The notes beneath the pieces were generated by a model that was not told the origin of the DNA, did not search any database, and saw nothing but the letters and a program-made list of their open reading frames with translations. A DNA stretch of 64,000 nt from a virus: the IMG/VR virus record IMGVR_UViG_3300042330_000854, positions 1 to 64,000 of that record; one strand, 5' to 3'. Position 1 is the first letter of the stretch. Each line of letters begins with the position of its first letter. Positions 16,858-25,252 of the stretch are shown in pieces. Position numbers and translations under genes: made by a program.

Positions 16858-17855
16858 TAATTTAATTTCCTATTTAAAAAATCTAAATAACTTTCTTTAT
16901 AATCTAAAACTCGTTGCAATTGATATTTGGCACAAAAACGAATAAAATCAAAACCAATATTTTTATTATGTGGTTTGTTTAATTGAACGTCAATTTCTTC
17001 ATTTATAATTGTTGTAATTTCATTTGGTAAACAATTTAAATCAATTAATTCAACATTTCTTTTATACAATTCAGCAACAGTTGATTGATTTTTATTATGA
17101 TCAACAACCGTTTGTGTCATAAAATTAACCCATGAAAAACTTTTATCATGTCGATTATTAAAACATTCTAAAATTTTCTTTTCTCTTGCGCCAGGATAAG
17201 CAGCAGGAATATTATCGCCAGCATCGCCGCGAACACATTTTAAAAATAATGCTTTTTCTGCCCAATTGTGTTCTGGAATAAAATTTTTATTAAGATTGAG
17301 AATTTTTAATTTTCCTTGAGAATTAATTTTAAATTCTCTAATATCGCCATCTTTATCAATGATACCATTTAATTGAATGTGAATATCACGAATTCCATCA
17401 TACACACTTACGTTATGTTTTACTAATTGAACAAAATCAGAATCAGAACTTACAATAATATGTTCATCTTCTGGAAATCGATTAATCCAAGTTGCGATAA
17501 TATCATCAGCTTCACAACTGAGTTTTTTTAATACAACACAATTAGCGGATTTTGATAAAAATTGAATAAAATCATCAAAAGCTAATAAAGCTTCTTTTAA
17601 ATCTTCTTGTACATCGATTGGTTGATTTAATGCTGCAATTTTTCTATGGGCTTTATAAGATGGGAAAATCTTTTTTCGCCAACTTGAGGAATCCATAATA
17701 AAAACAATATTTGCTGGATAGAATTTTTTATAAAGCATCCTAGCACTGTTAAAAATCATATGTAAAGCTAATGCAGATTTAGCATAACTATCGCCTCTTG
17801 CCGTATGACGGCAACGATGAAATAAATTACTTGTATCAATTAATAAATGTTTCAT
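16857..17855 (-). CDS. rnh: RNase H / 5'-3' exonuclease (FEN/T4 RNase H type)
   Basis: 332 residues, near the length of T4 RNase H. Metal-binding acidic motifs in order: LLIDTSNL (Asp7), IVFIMDSSSWRK, SCEADDIIATW, VSSDSDF, then the H2TH-like KCVRGDAGDNIP. Such enzymes remove RNA primers from Okazaki fragments and flap DNA 5' to 3'. In T4 the gene works with gp32 and the fork helicase. The helicase and primase are encoded about 40 kb away on the same strand. Confidence 0.88.
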   Translation of the reverse strand: MKHLLIDTSNLFHRCRHTARGDSYAKSALALHMIFNSARMLYKKFYPANIVFIMDSSSWRKKIFPSYKAHRKIAALNQPIDVQEDLKEALLAFDDFIQFLSKSANCVVLKKLSCEADDIIATWINRFPEDEHIIVSSDSDFVQLVKHNVSVYDGIRDIHIQLNGIIDKDGDIREFKINSQGKLKILNLNKNFIPEHNWAEKALFLKCVRGDAGDNIPAAYPGAREKKILECFNNRHDKSFSWVNFMTQTVVDHNKNQSTVAELYKRNVELIDLNCLPNEITTIINEEIDVQLNKPHNKNIGFDFIRFCAKYQLQRVLDYKESYLDFLNRKLN

Positions 17856-17912
17856 TTGTTAAATTCCAATATTTCTTTTAAAATACTTGAAATTTAAACA
17901 ATAAGCAAATAA

Positions 17913-17938
17913 AAAGAGGAAAATTAATTTTCCTCTTT
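17913..17938. terminator. bidirectional hairpin terminator
   Basis: AAAGAGGAAAATT pairs perfectly with AATTTTCCTCTTT, and the first bases of the downstream arm include the stop of 17937. Confidence 0.8.
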
Positions 17939-18242
17939 ATGTGTATTTTAAAAGCATTTCTACTTGGAAGGCATTTGTTTGATTTGGATGGTCTTTCAAC
18001 CAATCATGAATGTTGTCATATTCTTTATCGTTTAACCAAAAACGATAAAATTCATCATTATCAATATAAGCTGGTCCCATTAATCTATGCCAAATAAAAC
18101 CTTTTTCACACCAAACTTTTTCTTTTTCTGCTTGATTTTCTAAAGCAGGTGTTTCTTCATCAGGTGAAGAAAAATCATCCCAAGGAATATCGTCATAATT
18201 CTCAGTTGTAAATTTTTGACCATCGATGTAATAAATATACAT
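17937..18242 (-). CDS. HRLTGPA-family protein (type Q)
   Basis: 101 residues. Core IWHRLMGPAYI (Met in place of Thr); end HPNQTNAFQVEMLLKYT. Isolated between two terminator hairpins, so it is a monocistronic cassette. Confidence 0.85.
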   Translation of the reverse strand: MYIYYIDGQKFTTENYDDIPWDDFSSPDEETPALENQAEKEKVWCEKGFIWHRLMGPAYIDNDEFYRFWLNDKEYDNIHDWLKDHPNQTNAFQVEMLLKYT

Positions 18243-18260
18243 AAATGTTTTCTTTAATTT

Positions 18261-18288
18261 AAAAAGAAGGGAATATTCCCTTCTTTTT
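18261..18288. terminator. bidirectional hairpin terminator
   Basis: AAAAAGAAGGGAAT pairs with ATTCCCTTCTTTTT; strong stem flanked by A and T runs. Confidence 0.85.
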
Positions 18289-18685
18289 ATGGCTTATTGA
18301 AAAACTTAGTAACTGTTACTTTTTTTGGATAAACTTCTGTCCAGTCATCATCCCAAGTAGTGCCATCATAACTTGCATAATAACCTGTAATTTGAGCATA
18401 ACGAATGGTATTATCATCAACTTTTAATGAAAATACTTTTTCAGAATGTTCGCCACCACCTTCAGAATCACCCACTTCATGTTCTAAAGTAATTTCAAAA
18501 TTTTCATTTTCGACAAATCCATTTGGAATTTCTTCTTCAGTTAATGAATAAACAAAATCGGAAATTCCACTAGAATAAGAATCTTCATATTCATCTTCCG
18601 GTTGTGCGCTATTCATAAAATTATGTAATTTTTTCATTACTTGTTGAATTGGTAATGTTGTAAATTCTTCTTTTGTAATTGACAT
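18287..18685 (-). CDS. acidic tandem paralogue 1 (MSITKEEF family)
   Basis: 132 residues, strongly acidic. N-terminus MSITKEEFTTLPIQQVMKKL is shared with 18689. Strand-rich C-terminal half (GGGEHSEKVFSLKVDDNTIR). Unknown function; possibly a DNA-mimic-like acidic protein, by charge only. Confidence 0.75.
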   Translation of the reverse strand: MSITKEEFTTLPIQQVMKKLHNFMNSAQPEDEYEDSYSSGISDFVYSLTEEEIPNGFVENENFEITLEHEVGDSEGGGEHSEKVFSLKVDDNTIRYAQITGYYASYDGTTWDDDWTEVYPKKVTVTKFFNKP

Positions 18686-18688
18686 GTT

Positions 18689-19099
18689 TTAAATCCCTTC
18701 ATAAATAATAGTGTTTTTCATTGTTGGCTTAACTTCCAACCAAGTTTCCCATTCAATTGCATCATTGTTTTCATAACCTTTGATTTGTAAAATACGAATG
18801 TCGTTATCGCATTTAAATTCAATAATTGCTTCTTGTGGTGAATGTTGATCATATGAAAATTCATGTTTAATAATGTTAATTTTAAATGTGGAGCCAGAGA
18901 CAAAATTAGTTTCTTTTCCATTAATTTCAGGATAATCAGTGTTATCTTCTTCTAAAAAACAATTTACCAATTCTTCTATTTTATCATCTGAATAGTATGA
19001 TTCATCTCGGTCATCCCAATCACCAAAAATATAATAATGCAATTTATTGAAAATTTCTTTAATTGTCAACGTATTAAATTCTTCTTTTGTAATTGACAT
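18689..19099 (-). CDS. acidic tandem paralogue 2 (MSITKEEF family)
   Basis: 136 residues. Starts MSITKEEFNTLTIKEIFNKL and keeps the QIKGYENNDAIEWETWLEV block, so it is a diverged duplicate of 18287, three nucleotides away. 19100-19146 holds only its leader. Confidence 0.75.
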   Translation of the reverse strand: MSITKEEFNTLTIKEIFNKLHYYIFGDWDDRDESYYSDDKIEELVNCFLEEDNTDYPEINGKETNFVSGSTFKINIIKHEFSYDQHSPQEAIIEFKCDNDIRILQIKGYENNDAIEWETWLEVKPTMKNTIIYEGI

Positions 19100-19146
19100 G
19101 TTTTTTCCTTTGCAAAAATGTTTAATTTTAATAGTTTAAGGTACTA

Positions 19147-19281
19147 TTAAACCTTTTCTAATATTTTTTCAATAAAAATTTCAATTGGAATATCTTGAAG
19201 ATATGATAAAGCCCCAATAGACATTGTTGTTATAAATATTGAGAATAATAATACAATAAAAAATGATATGATAATTTTCAT
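19147..19281 (-). CDS. 44-residue membrane protein
   Basis: MKIIISFFIVLLFSIFITTM followed by a short amphipathic helix. Its ATG overlaps the upstream stop in ATGA. One N-terminal helix; no cleavage site expected. Confidence 0.6.
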   Translation of the reverse strand: MKIIISFFIVLLFSIFITTMSIGALSYLQDIPIEIFIEKILEKV

Positions 19282-19571
19282 GATTGTAAAACCAATAAAG
19301 TTGATTCGGTATTATTAATTTTAATTAACTCATCCAATGATATTTCAACAATCATCATATGATTGTCTTCATCGTTTTCCCAATAAACTTTATAATCTCG
19401 ATAAATTTCTTTTAATACATTTAAGTATGTTTCGGAACTTACTTTAAAATGATATAAATTGTCTTTTTCGGAATAATTGTAAAAATACATTCCTAATTCT
19501 TTTAAACTAGAAGATACAATTGATTTTTTCTCAAAATTACTTTGGTCTTCTGGGATCATAATAAATTTCAT
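19278..19571 (-). CDS. hypothetical protein with shared C-terminal tail
   Basis: 97 residues; two-strand/helix repeat, ending LIKINNTESTLLVLQS. ATG behind AAAGGAAA. Not recognised. Confidence 0.72.
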   Translation of the reverse strand: MKFIMIPEDQSNFEKKSIVSSSLKELGMYFYNYSEKDNLYHFKVSSETYLNVLKEIYRDYKVYWENDEDNHMMIVEISLDELIKINNTESTLLVLQS

Positions 19572-19598
19572 AAAATTTTTCCTTTAAACATAAATAGT

Positions 19599-19626
19599 AT
19601 ATTAGACTATTTTTTGCATTTGTCAA
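19599..19626 (-). promoter_or_regulatory. sigma70-type promoter
   Basis: Minus strand: TTGACA, 16 bp, TAATAT, about 28 bp upstream of 19571. It lies back to back with the plus-strand gene at 19637. Confidence 0.65.
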
Positions 19627-19636
19627 GAGGATAATT

Positions 19637-20461
19637 ATGCGTTTAAAAACTTTATTAGAAAAAATTGAAATGAATGAAATGCCTATTCAGAATTTTCAAT
19701 CTATTGGCAATCCTTTAGATAAAGGTGGAAGCTTTGATAAAACAGATCGAGCTATTTTGTCAAGTGAAAAAGGCATTGAAAAAATTAAAAGAATTTTTTC
19801 AAATTCAGAATTTTATTGGAATTTATATTTTATTAACAGTGGGCGTTTACGCAGCAAAGGCGAAATGGGTGTTTATTCATTTAATGATTTTCAAAAATTT
19901 ATGGATAATGAAAATGTTGATGTTAGCGAATTAAAAGAAACTGATCCAAGCGCAATTAATGTAGTTTTTGTTTCTAATAGTGCAGCAAATAAAAATCAAT
20001 TATCGGCTTGGATTTTAGCTCACAGAATTGGTCATGCAATAAGACGTAATAATCCTTATTGGGATCAATTAATGAAAGATACACAACGCGAACTTTCTTA
20101 TGCAGTTAGAAGTGTTTATACAAATCAATATGATACCTTAGCTAATTATCGCTGGGATTGGTATGATAGTAATACTTATACCAAATCACCACAATTACAA
20201 ATGCTTTGCAGTTTAGGTAAATTTAAATCTGCACGTGAAAAGAAAATTAGAAATTGTTATGAAGCAAATTATGAATTTTTTGCCCAATATGTGATTAATA
20301 ATCAAATTAAAATGAACCCAATGCCTGAAGTTTTTAGCAGAGTTAGATCAGAATATGATTTAGATGACCGTCAAGATTATGCTGATAATTTAGCAAGTAT
20401 GTTTGAAGCTAATTTTCATAATGTTTGTTCATTTGCTAAAGGCAAATGGTTAATTATGTAG
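19637..20461 (+). CDS. HRIGH zincin-like protein with putative capsid-targeting leader
   Basis: 274 residues. Leader MRLKTLLEKIE (LLE is an L-x-E site) as in five other proteins here. The centre SAWILAHRIGHAIRR looks like the HExxH helix of zinc peptidases, but the catalytic Glu is Arg (HRIGH); the downstream CYEANYEFFAQY supplies a plausible third ligand. It may bind metal without cleaving peptide bonds, or use a different residue. Sits 19 nt upstream of terL on the same strand. Confidence 0.75.
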   Translation: MRLKTLLEKIEMNEMPIQNFQSIGNPLDKGGSFDKTDRAILSSEKGIEKIKRIFSNSEFYWNLYFINSGRLRSKGEMGVYSFNDFQKFMDNENVDVSELKETDPSAINVVFVSNSAANKNQLSAWILAHRIGHAIRRNNPYWDQLMKDTQRELSYAVRSVYTNQYDTLANYRWDWYDSNTYTKSPQLQMLCSLGKFKSAREKKIRNCYEANYEFFAQYVINNQIKMNPMPEVFSRVRSEYDLDDRQDYADNLASMFEANFHNVCSFAKGKWLIM

Positions 20462-20480
20462 TTTATGTAAAGGAAATTTA

Positions 20481-22253
20481 ATGTTCAATTGGTTTAAAAA
20501 GCGTTTACTTTATTGGTTATTAGATGTTAAACAAATAAAAATAGGAGAATTATTTGAAAGCTCTAATCCACAATCACAAAAAACATATAATGAAGAAAAC
20601 CTTCTTTTTATTAATGAAGGTAAAACTGATTATTGGATAATAACACCCAATGGTCCAGAAAGAATAAAAAGAACTTTAAAAACAATTCCATTAAAAATTA
20701 TAGAATTAAAAACTGAAAATAATTCAATACGTTGTTCGGAAGATCATTTGCTTAAAATAGATAATATTTTTAAAAAAGCAAAAGAATATAAAATTAATGA
20801 TAAAATTACAACAATCAATGGTAATGAAAAAATAATTTCAATAAAACATTATGGTTATGATAATTGTTATGATTTAGAAATTGATAGTAAAGAACACGAA
20901 TATTATTCTGATAATTTTATTTCTCATAATTCTACTTGCATGGTTAGTTACATTCTTTGGTATAGTCAATTTCATAGAAATAAAACTATTTTAATTTCAG
21001 GTAATAAATTTTCTGCTGCCATTGAAAATATGGATCGTATTAGAGATAGTTATGAAGCATTGGATATGTGGATTAAACGAGGAGTTACTGAATACAACAA
21101 AGCAACAATAAGATTTGATAATGGTACAAAAATAATTGCATCAGCTACCACACCCAATGCTGGTCGTGGTCGCTCAGTTAATTTATTATTTTTAGATGAG
21201 TTGGCGTTCGTTAATGAGCGGTTTGCTCGTGAATATTGGAGTGCTATTCAACCAACATTAGGACAAACCAAAGGTAAATGTATTATTGCAAGTACGCCAA
21301 GAGCCGATACTGATCTTTTTTATGAACTTTGGGAAGGCGCAAATGATCTTTTTGATGAAAATGGCGAACCAAACCCAAGAGGTATTGGAAGAAATGGGTT
21401 TAAGCCACTTTTTTATCCTTGGTATGTTCATCCAGAACGCGGGCCTGAATGGGAAAAAGAATGGCGGGCTAAATTAGGCAAAAATTTCTTAGCAGAAATG
21501 GAATGTTTATTCGTATCAGATGAAGAAACTTTAGTTGATTCTATGGTTTTAAAAGATATAAAACCAAAAAATCCATTATTTGATATGGGCACAAGTCGTT
21601 GGTGGAAAGAACCTGAACCTAATAAAGTTTATATTTGTTCGTTAGACCCTTGTGTCGGAACTGGTAGAGATTATTCTGTAATTCAAATTTTTTCATTAAA
21701 TCCCTTTGAACAAATTGCAGAATGGAGAAATAATACTACTGATTTAAAAGGTCAATGTAGAATGTTGATTAATATGATGGGATATATTTGGGATAATTTA
21801 ATTGAAAACCCAAATCAAAGAGGTGATCCTGAATTATATTGGACCTTTGAAAATAATTCTATTGGTACTGCAATTGTTGAAGTGGTAAAAGATAATGGAG
21901 AAGAAGCATTTCCTGGTCAATTAATAAATGTAACATCAAGTGGTTCAGTAAAATATGGCTATTTTACGGGAAAACATAATAAATTAAAAAATTGTATTAA
22001 AATGAAATCATTGATTGAAACTAAAAAAATGACAATTAATAGCAGTTATTTATTAAATGAATTGAAAAATTATTTATCATCTGGTGGAAGTTATGCTGCT
22101 AAACCCGGTTATCATGATGATGCTGTAAGTGCTGTATTATTAATTATTGGGATATTAAATAAAGTTATGAATTGGAGTGAACAGGAAATTGAAGATTTAA
22201 AAGAAACCTTAGATGATAATTATGAAGAGGATGTTCCTGCTGTAATATTTTAA
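20481..22253 (+). CDS. terL: large terminase, C-terminal part, fused to the C-terminal part of an intein
   Basis: 590 residues. Residues 1-150 are intein-like: IKIGELFE, block-B-like RCSEDHLLK (84-92), block F around NCYDLEID and block G ending FISHN150, followed by Ser151 as the first extein residue. The extein then reads STCMVSYILW, the sequence that follows Walker A (GK) in TerL. Walker B LLFLDE is at 235-240, coupling motif ASTPR near 270, and the nuclease acids D389 (SLDP), E457 (TFEN) and D546/D547 (YHDD). The N-extein and intein residue Cys1 are absent; the product starts MFNWFKKRLL. So this is half of a fractured TerL needing trans-splicing with an N-half encoded elsewhere. TerL pumps DNA into the prohead and cuts it. 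Confidence 0.9.
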   Translation: MFNWFKKRLLYWLLDVKQIKIGELFESSNPQSQKTYNEENLLFINEGKTDYWIITPNGPERIKRTLKTIPLKIIELKTENNSIRCSEDHLLKIDNIFKKAKEYKINDKITTINGNEKIISIKHYGYDNCYDLEIDSKEHEYYSDNFISHNSTCMVSYILWYSQFHRNKTILISGNKFSAAIENMDRIRDSYEALDMWIKRGVTEYNKATIRFDNGTKIIASATTPNAGRGRSVNLLFLDELAFVNERFAREYWSAIQPTLGQTKGKCIIASTPRADTDLFYELWEGANDLFDENGEPNPRGIGRNGFKPLFYPWYVHPERGPEWEKEWRAKLGKNFLAEMECLFVSDEETLVDSMVLKDIKPKNPLFDMGTSRWWKEPEPNKVYICSLDPCVGTGRDYSVIQIFSLNPFEQIAEWRNNTTDLKGQCRMLINMMGYIWDNLIENPNQRGDPELYWTFENNSIGTAIVEVVKDNGEEAFPGQLINVTSSGSVKYGYFTGKHNKLKNCIKMKSLIETKKMTINSSYLLNELKNYLSSGGSYAAKPGYHDDAVSAVLLIIGILNKVMNWSEQEIEDLKETLDDNYEEDVPAVIF

Positions 22254-22263
22254 TTTAAAAATA

Positions 22264-22434
22264 TTATGTAATGCTATTATAAACATTCATTGATTTAATA
22301 TATAATGTATTTTCAACATAATTTTTATTTTTAACCAAATCTTTAATATATTGTTTTGCAGCTAATTCATTTGAAAAAGCATTCAAAAGATTAGTTGTAT
22401 CATAAAAACAATAAACAATATAAACTCTATTCAC
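22264..22434 (-). CDS. 56-residue protein, GTG start
   Basis: Starts GTG at 22434 behind AAAGGA; the ATG 6 nt upstream is followed in frame by a stop. Sequence begins MNRVYIVYCFYDTTNLLNAF and ends SMNVYNSIT. Strand, helix and strand layout like 3647. Convergent with terL. Confidence 0.65.
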   Translation of the reverse strand: MNRVYIVYCFYDTTNLLNAFSNELAAKQYIKDLVKNKNYVENTLYIKSMNVYNSIT

Positions 22435-22468
22435 TTCATTATTCCTTTATTTGATATTTGATAGGTTT

Positions 22469-22497
22469 AGTATAATAAAAATAAAAATTTATGTCAA
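22469..22497 (-). promoter_or_regulatory. sigma70-type promoter
   Basis: Minus strand: TTGACA, 17 bp, TATACT, 35 bp upstream of the GTG start at 22434. Confidence 0.75.
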
Positions 22498-22572
22498 GTG
22501 TTTTTATAAGTTTCTCAATTTCCAAAGGGCTTTTTGCGTTTTATTCATATTTTGTACAGTTTTGTTGATACC

Positions 22573-22617
22573 GATTATAAGATTTATGAAGATGATGTTC
22601 CTGTTGTAATAATTTAA
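22573..22617 (+). pseudogene. relic of a second terL 3' end
   Basis: The frame ending at 22617 reads DYKIYEDDVPVVII-stop. The true terL 320 bp upstream ends DDNYEEDVPAVIF-stop. DNA similarity covers about 40 bp and ends at the stop codon. No open frame leads into it. It looks like the tail of another terL allele left behind by recombination. Confidence 0.6.
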
Positions 22618-22618
22618 A

Positions 22619-22642
22619 AGAGGGAGAATTAATTCTCCCTCT
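22619..22642. terminator. bidirectional hairpin terminator
   Basis: AGAGGGAGAATT pairs perfectly with AATTCTCCCTCT and is followed by a T run. It lies between the terL relic and the minus-strand gene at 22648. Confidence 0.88.
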
Positions 22643-22647
22643 CTTTT

Positions 22648-23058
22648 TTAAGAATTAAGAAAATCTTTAAGAATTAAATTCTTTTTAATTTCTTGTTCTT
22701 GTTCCTTTTTTTCTCGTAAATTATTTTGTTCTTCTTCTTTTTTAATGTTTTCACGAATTTCAATATTTAAAATAGGAACAATTTTATTTAAAATATCAAA
22801 AAATATATTTTCTTCAACAAATAAATCTAGTGTATTGTATGAAGATTTAAAATAGAAAATTCCTTGGTTAGCAACGTAAAACGTATAATCAACAGAAGTA
22901 TTAATATGTTTAGTAATGCATAATTCAAAATTATTAATAGTTGTATAATAATTTTCAATAAAGCTTTTGCTATTTTTAACATAATAATACTTTAAATAGT
23001 GAATATTATCAAAAAAGAAAAGCATTTCTTTTGTAAAACGGGTATCAGTTAAATTCAT
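22648..23058 (-). CDS. hypothetical protein with charged C-terminal helix
   Basis: 136 residues; C-terminal 30 are Lys/Glu-rich (NIKKEEEQNNLREKKEQEQE). ATG behind AAAGGAG. Not recognised. Confidence 0.75.
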   Translation of the reverse strand: MNLTDTRFTKEMLFFFDNIHYLKYYYVKNSKSFIENYYTTINNFELCITKHINTSVDYTFYVANQGIFYFKSSYNTLDLFVEENIFFDILNKIVPILNIEIRENIKKEEEQNNLREKKEQEQEIKKNLILKDFLNS

Positions 23059-23105
23059 AATTTTTCTCCTTTGATTGGTTGCGACGTTTCTGTTTTGATA
23101 AAACC

Positions 23106-23134
23106 AATATAGAAAATTTTCTGGTCTTTGTCAA
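23106..23134 (-). promoter_or_regulatory. sigma70-type promoter with GAAAATTTTC spacer
   Basis: Minus strand: TTGACA, 17 bp ending GAAAATTTTC, TATATT. Same architecture as 24586 and 30024. Confidence 0.88.
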
Positions 23135-23137
23135 GGA

Positions 23138-23479
23138 TTAATTTTGTAAAAACCATAACACTTTATCGGTTTCTGTAAAAACTCCAATTATTTGAAAATA
23201 AAGATCGGAATTTGGATGATCGTTAATCCAATCCCTGACGCTTTTATAATAGTTTTCGTTTAGATAAAAATCTTTTACATTGTTTGCGTTAGGCCAAATA
23301 ACTGCTGGTCCAGTTAATCTATGCCTTATTCTTCCTTTTAAGCACCATTCTTTATAACCATCAGATAAATCTTCAAGCGCAGGTGTTTCTTCATTGAAAG
23401 AAGAAATTTCATCCCAAGGAACATTCCTAATAAGATTGGTGATAAATTTTTCACCATCAACATAATAAACATAACTCAT
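23138..23479 (-). CDS. HRLTGPA-family protein (type P)
   Basis: 113 residues, core IRHRLTGPAVIW, end FTETDKVLWFLQN. Overlaps the upstream membrane gene by 4 nt. Confidence 0.85.
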   Translation of the reverse strand: MSYVYYVDGEKFITNLIRNVPWDEISSFNEETPALEDLSDGYKEWCLKGRIRHRLTGPAVIWPNANNVKDFYLNENYYKSVRDWINDHPNSDLYFQIIGVFTETDKVLWFLQN

Positions 23480-24072
23480 GACTTTAATAACTCCAATGTT
23501 AATAATTTATTAAATTCTAATTTATCTTCTAAAGTTTTAAATTTAATAGTAATTATTTTTATATCACCAAAGGAACACTGATCTGATAATATATAATCAT
23601 TTTTAATGTCTTCTAAAATTGGTTTAAATTTAAAATATAAATCTTCATCTGTAAAAATCATGTAATGATAATTTTTATCTCTATTATCTTTTTTTAAATA
23701 AAAATGCAAAAATGAACTCAATTTATTTTCTTTATAAGAAGCATAAATTGAACAATTTTTAGAAAAATTGGCTAAGCTTTGTATTATTGGTATAATATTT
23801 TCTATAGATATTATTAATTCGTGCTTTGAAAAAAGAATACCATTGATTTTGTTATTTTCTGTTAAAAAACTATAAATTGGGTAAAAATAACAAAATGTTG
23901 AAGGTAATAAATATATTAACCCAATAAATCCAAATAAAAAATAAAATAAAATATAAGAAGATAAAAGGAATACTGTTGATAAAACATACATTACAGGATT
24001 TGTTTTATATAATTTTTGAAAAGGTACAATCAAATAATACCATAACTTATTTGTAATTATTTTATCGATCAC
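23476..24072 (-). CDS. two-helix membrane protein, GTG start
   Basis: 198 residues from GTG 24072 (behind AGGAAGAAAGC). The open frame extends further upstream, but that part overlaps the basic 42-codon gene in another frame. Two transmembrane segments near residues 23-66, then a soluble domain ending KLEFNKLLTLELLKS (tail-like). Confidence 0.65.
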   Translation of the reverse strand: MIDKIITNKLWYYLIVPFQKLYKTNPVMYVLSTVFLLSSYILFYFLFGFIGLIYLLPSTFCYFYPIYSFLTENNKINGILFSKHELIISIENIIPIIQSLANFSKNCSIYASYKENKLSSFLHFYLKKDNRDKNYHYMIFTDEDLYFKFKPILEDIKNDYILSDQCSFGDIKIITIKFKTLEDKLEFNKLLTLELLKS

Positions 24073-24190
24073 GCTTTCTTCCTTTTCTTGAATATGCTCC
24101 TTTGCCGCGTTTTGCTTTAACAACTTTTTGTCGAGTTGTGTGAATCATTGCAGCAACAATAGGATTGCGACGAACAACTTTCTTTTTCAT
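24062..24190 (-). CDS. 42-residue highly basic phage protein
   Basis: MKKKVVRRNPIVAAMIHTTR followed by KAKRGKGAYSRKGRK. ATG behind AAAGGAG. The KRGKG.Y.RK pattern is familiar from small basic proteins of T4-like phages; probably binds nucleic acid. Confidence 0.78.
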   Translation of the reverse strand: MKKKVVRRNPIVAAMIHTTRQKVVKAKRGKGAYSRKGRKRDR

Positions 24191-24268
24191 AATAAAATCT
24201 CCTTTCGGTTAAAAAAGGAGATTATCATTAATTGTTTATTTTTTCAAGCTATTTTTGCTTTAATTTAT

Positions 24269-24520
24269 TTATTTTACCATTTCTAAAATATCTTCAACTT
24301 TTTGTGTTTCTTCTTTCATATCTTGTAAATTATCTTTAAATTTGGCCGCAATTGCTTTGTTAATTTCTTTTGCTTTCATACCAGTTTTATCAGCAAAATC
24401 TTTTACTAAATCTTTTAAAGATTCTTGACGATCTTTTACTTCTTGTTTAATCATAACACCTTCATCAATGATTTTTTTAAGTTGTTGTTGTTCTTCTGGG
24501 CTTAATTGTTGTACATCCAT
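24269..24520 (-). CDS. DsbA-like double-stranded DNA-binding protein
   Basis: 83 residues, all helical. KDRQESLKDLVKDFADKTGM then KAKEINKAIAAKFKDN matches the pattern of T4 DsbA (helix-turn-helix-like, K-x-x-N-K-A-I). DsbA binds DNA near late promoters in T4. Short length fits. The assignment rests on pattern only. Confidence 0.65.
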   Translation of the reverse strand: MDVQQLSPEEQQQLKKIIDEGVMIKQEVKDRQESLKDLVKDFADKTGMKAKEINKAIAAKFKDNLQDMKEETQKVEDILEMVK

Positions 24521-24585
24521 TTTTTATATCCTCTGTAAATGTAAACTTACTTTAACAAATTAAATTTTAAAATGCAAAATTCTTC

Positions 24586-24614
24586 TTGACAAAATAAGGA
24601 AAATTTTCTATATT
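24586..24614 (+). promoter_or_regulatory. sigma70-type promoter with GAAAATTTTC spacer
   Basis: TTGACA, 17 bp ending GGAAAATTTTC, TATATT; 24 bp before the start of the HD-domain gene. Confidence 0.88.
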
Positions 24615-24637
24615 AAAACATCAAAGGAGAAAACATC

Positions 24638-25252
24638 ATGACCAATTATTCTAAACTTCGGCTAGTGCTTGTTGAACGGCTTTCAGGTATGAATATGTTT
24701 AAAGCTGTAGAAGCTTTGAATTATGCTGAAAGTTTGCATGATGGCTTTCGCAAAGATAAAGTTACGCCAGAATTTCAACATCAATTGGAAATTGCAGCGT
24801 ATATTCTTACCTTGCATAGTTCAATTGAAAATGTAGAAACTACAATGGCTGCTGCATTTCTTCATGATACCATTGAAGATATTTCGCATGTTAATCAACA
24901 AACAATTGAAAACCTGTTTGGTAAAGAAATTGCAGAAGTAACATTTAAATTGGCTAAGAAGGGTAATGGCTTTGTAAAAACTACTGAAAGTTATTATGCT
25001 GAATTAGCCAATGATTCAATTGCTGCTATTGTAAAAGGGGCAGATCGTAGTCATAATCTCAGTACAATGCTTGGTGTTTTTTCTAATGAGAAAATCGGCC
25101 AATACATTGAAGAAACTAGGAGTTTTGTTCTACCAATGCTTAAACAAGCTAGGAAACAATTTCCCAAACAACGTATGGTTTTTGAAAACATTAAATTTGT
25201 TATTGAAAGCCATATTCGCCCTGTAGAATTTTTTCTAAATCAAAAACAATGA
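24638..25252 (+). CDS. HD-domain (p)ppGpp hydrolase-like protein (SpoT/MESH1 type)
   Basis: 204 residues. FQHQLEIAAYIL, FLHDTIEDISHV and VKGADRSHNLSTM correspond to the H, HDxxED and K-x-AD-R-x-HN motifs of the RelA/SpoT hydrolase domain. No synthetase domain. This fold removes pyrophosphate from alarmones such as (p)ppGpp, so the phage could blunt a host stringent or toxin-alarmone response. Other HD substrates cannot be excluded. Strong upstream promoter and AAAGGAG suggest early high expression. Confidence 0.8.
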   Translation: MTNYSKLRLVLVERLSGMNMFKAVEALNYAESLHDGFRKDKVTPEFQHQLEIAAYILTLHSSIENVETTMAAAFLHDTIEDISHVNQQTIENLFGKEIAEVTFKLAKKGNGFVKTTESYYAELANDSIAAIVKGADRSHNLSTMLGVFSNEKIGQYIEETRSFVLPMLKQARKQFPKQRMVFENIKFVIESHIRPVEFFLNQKQ

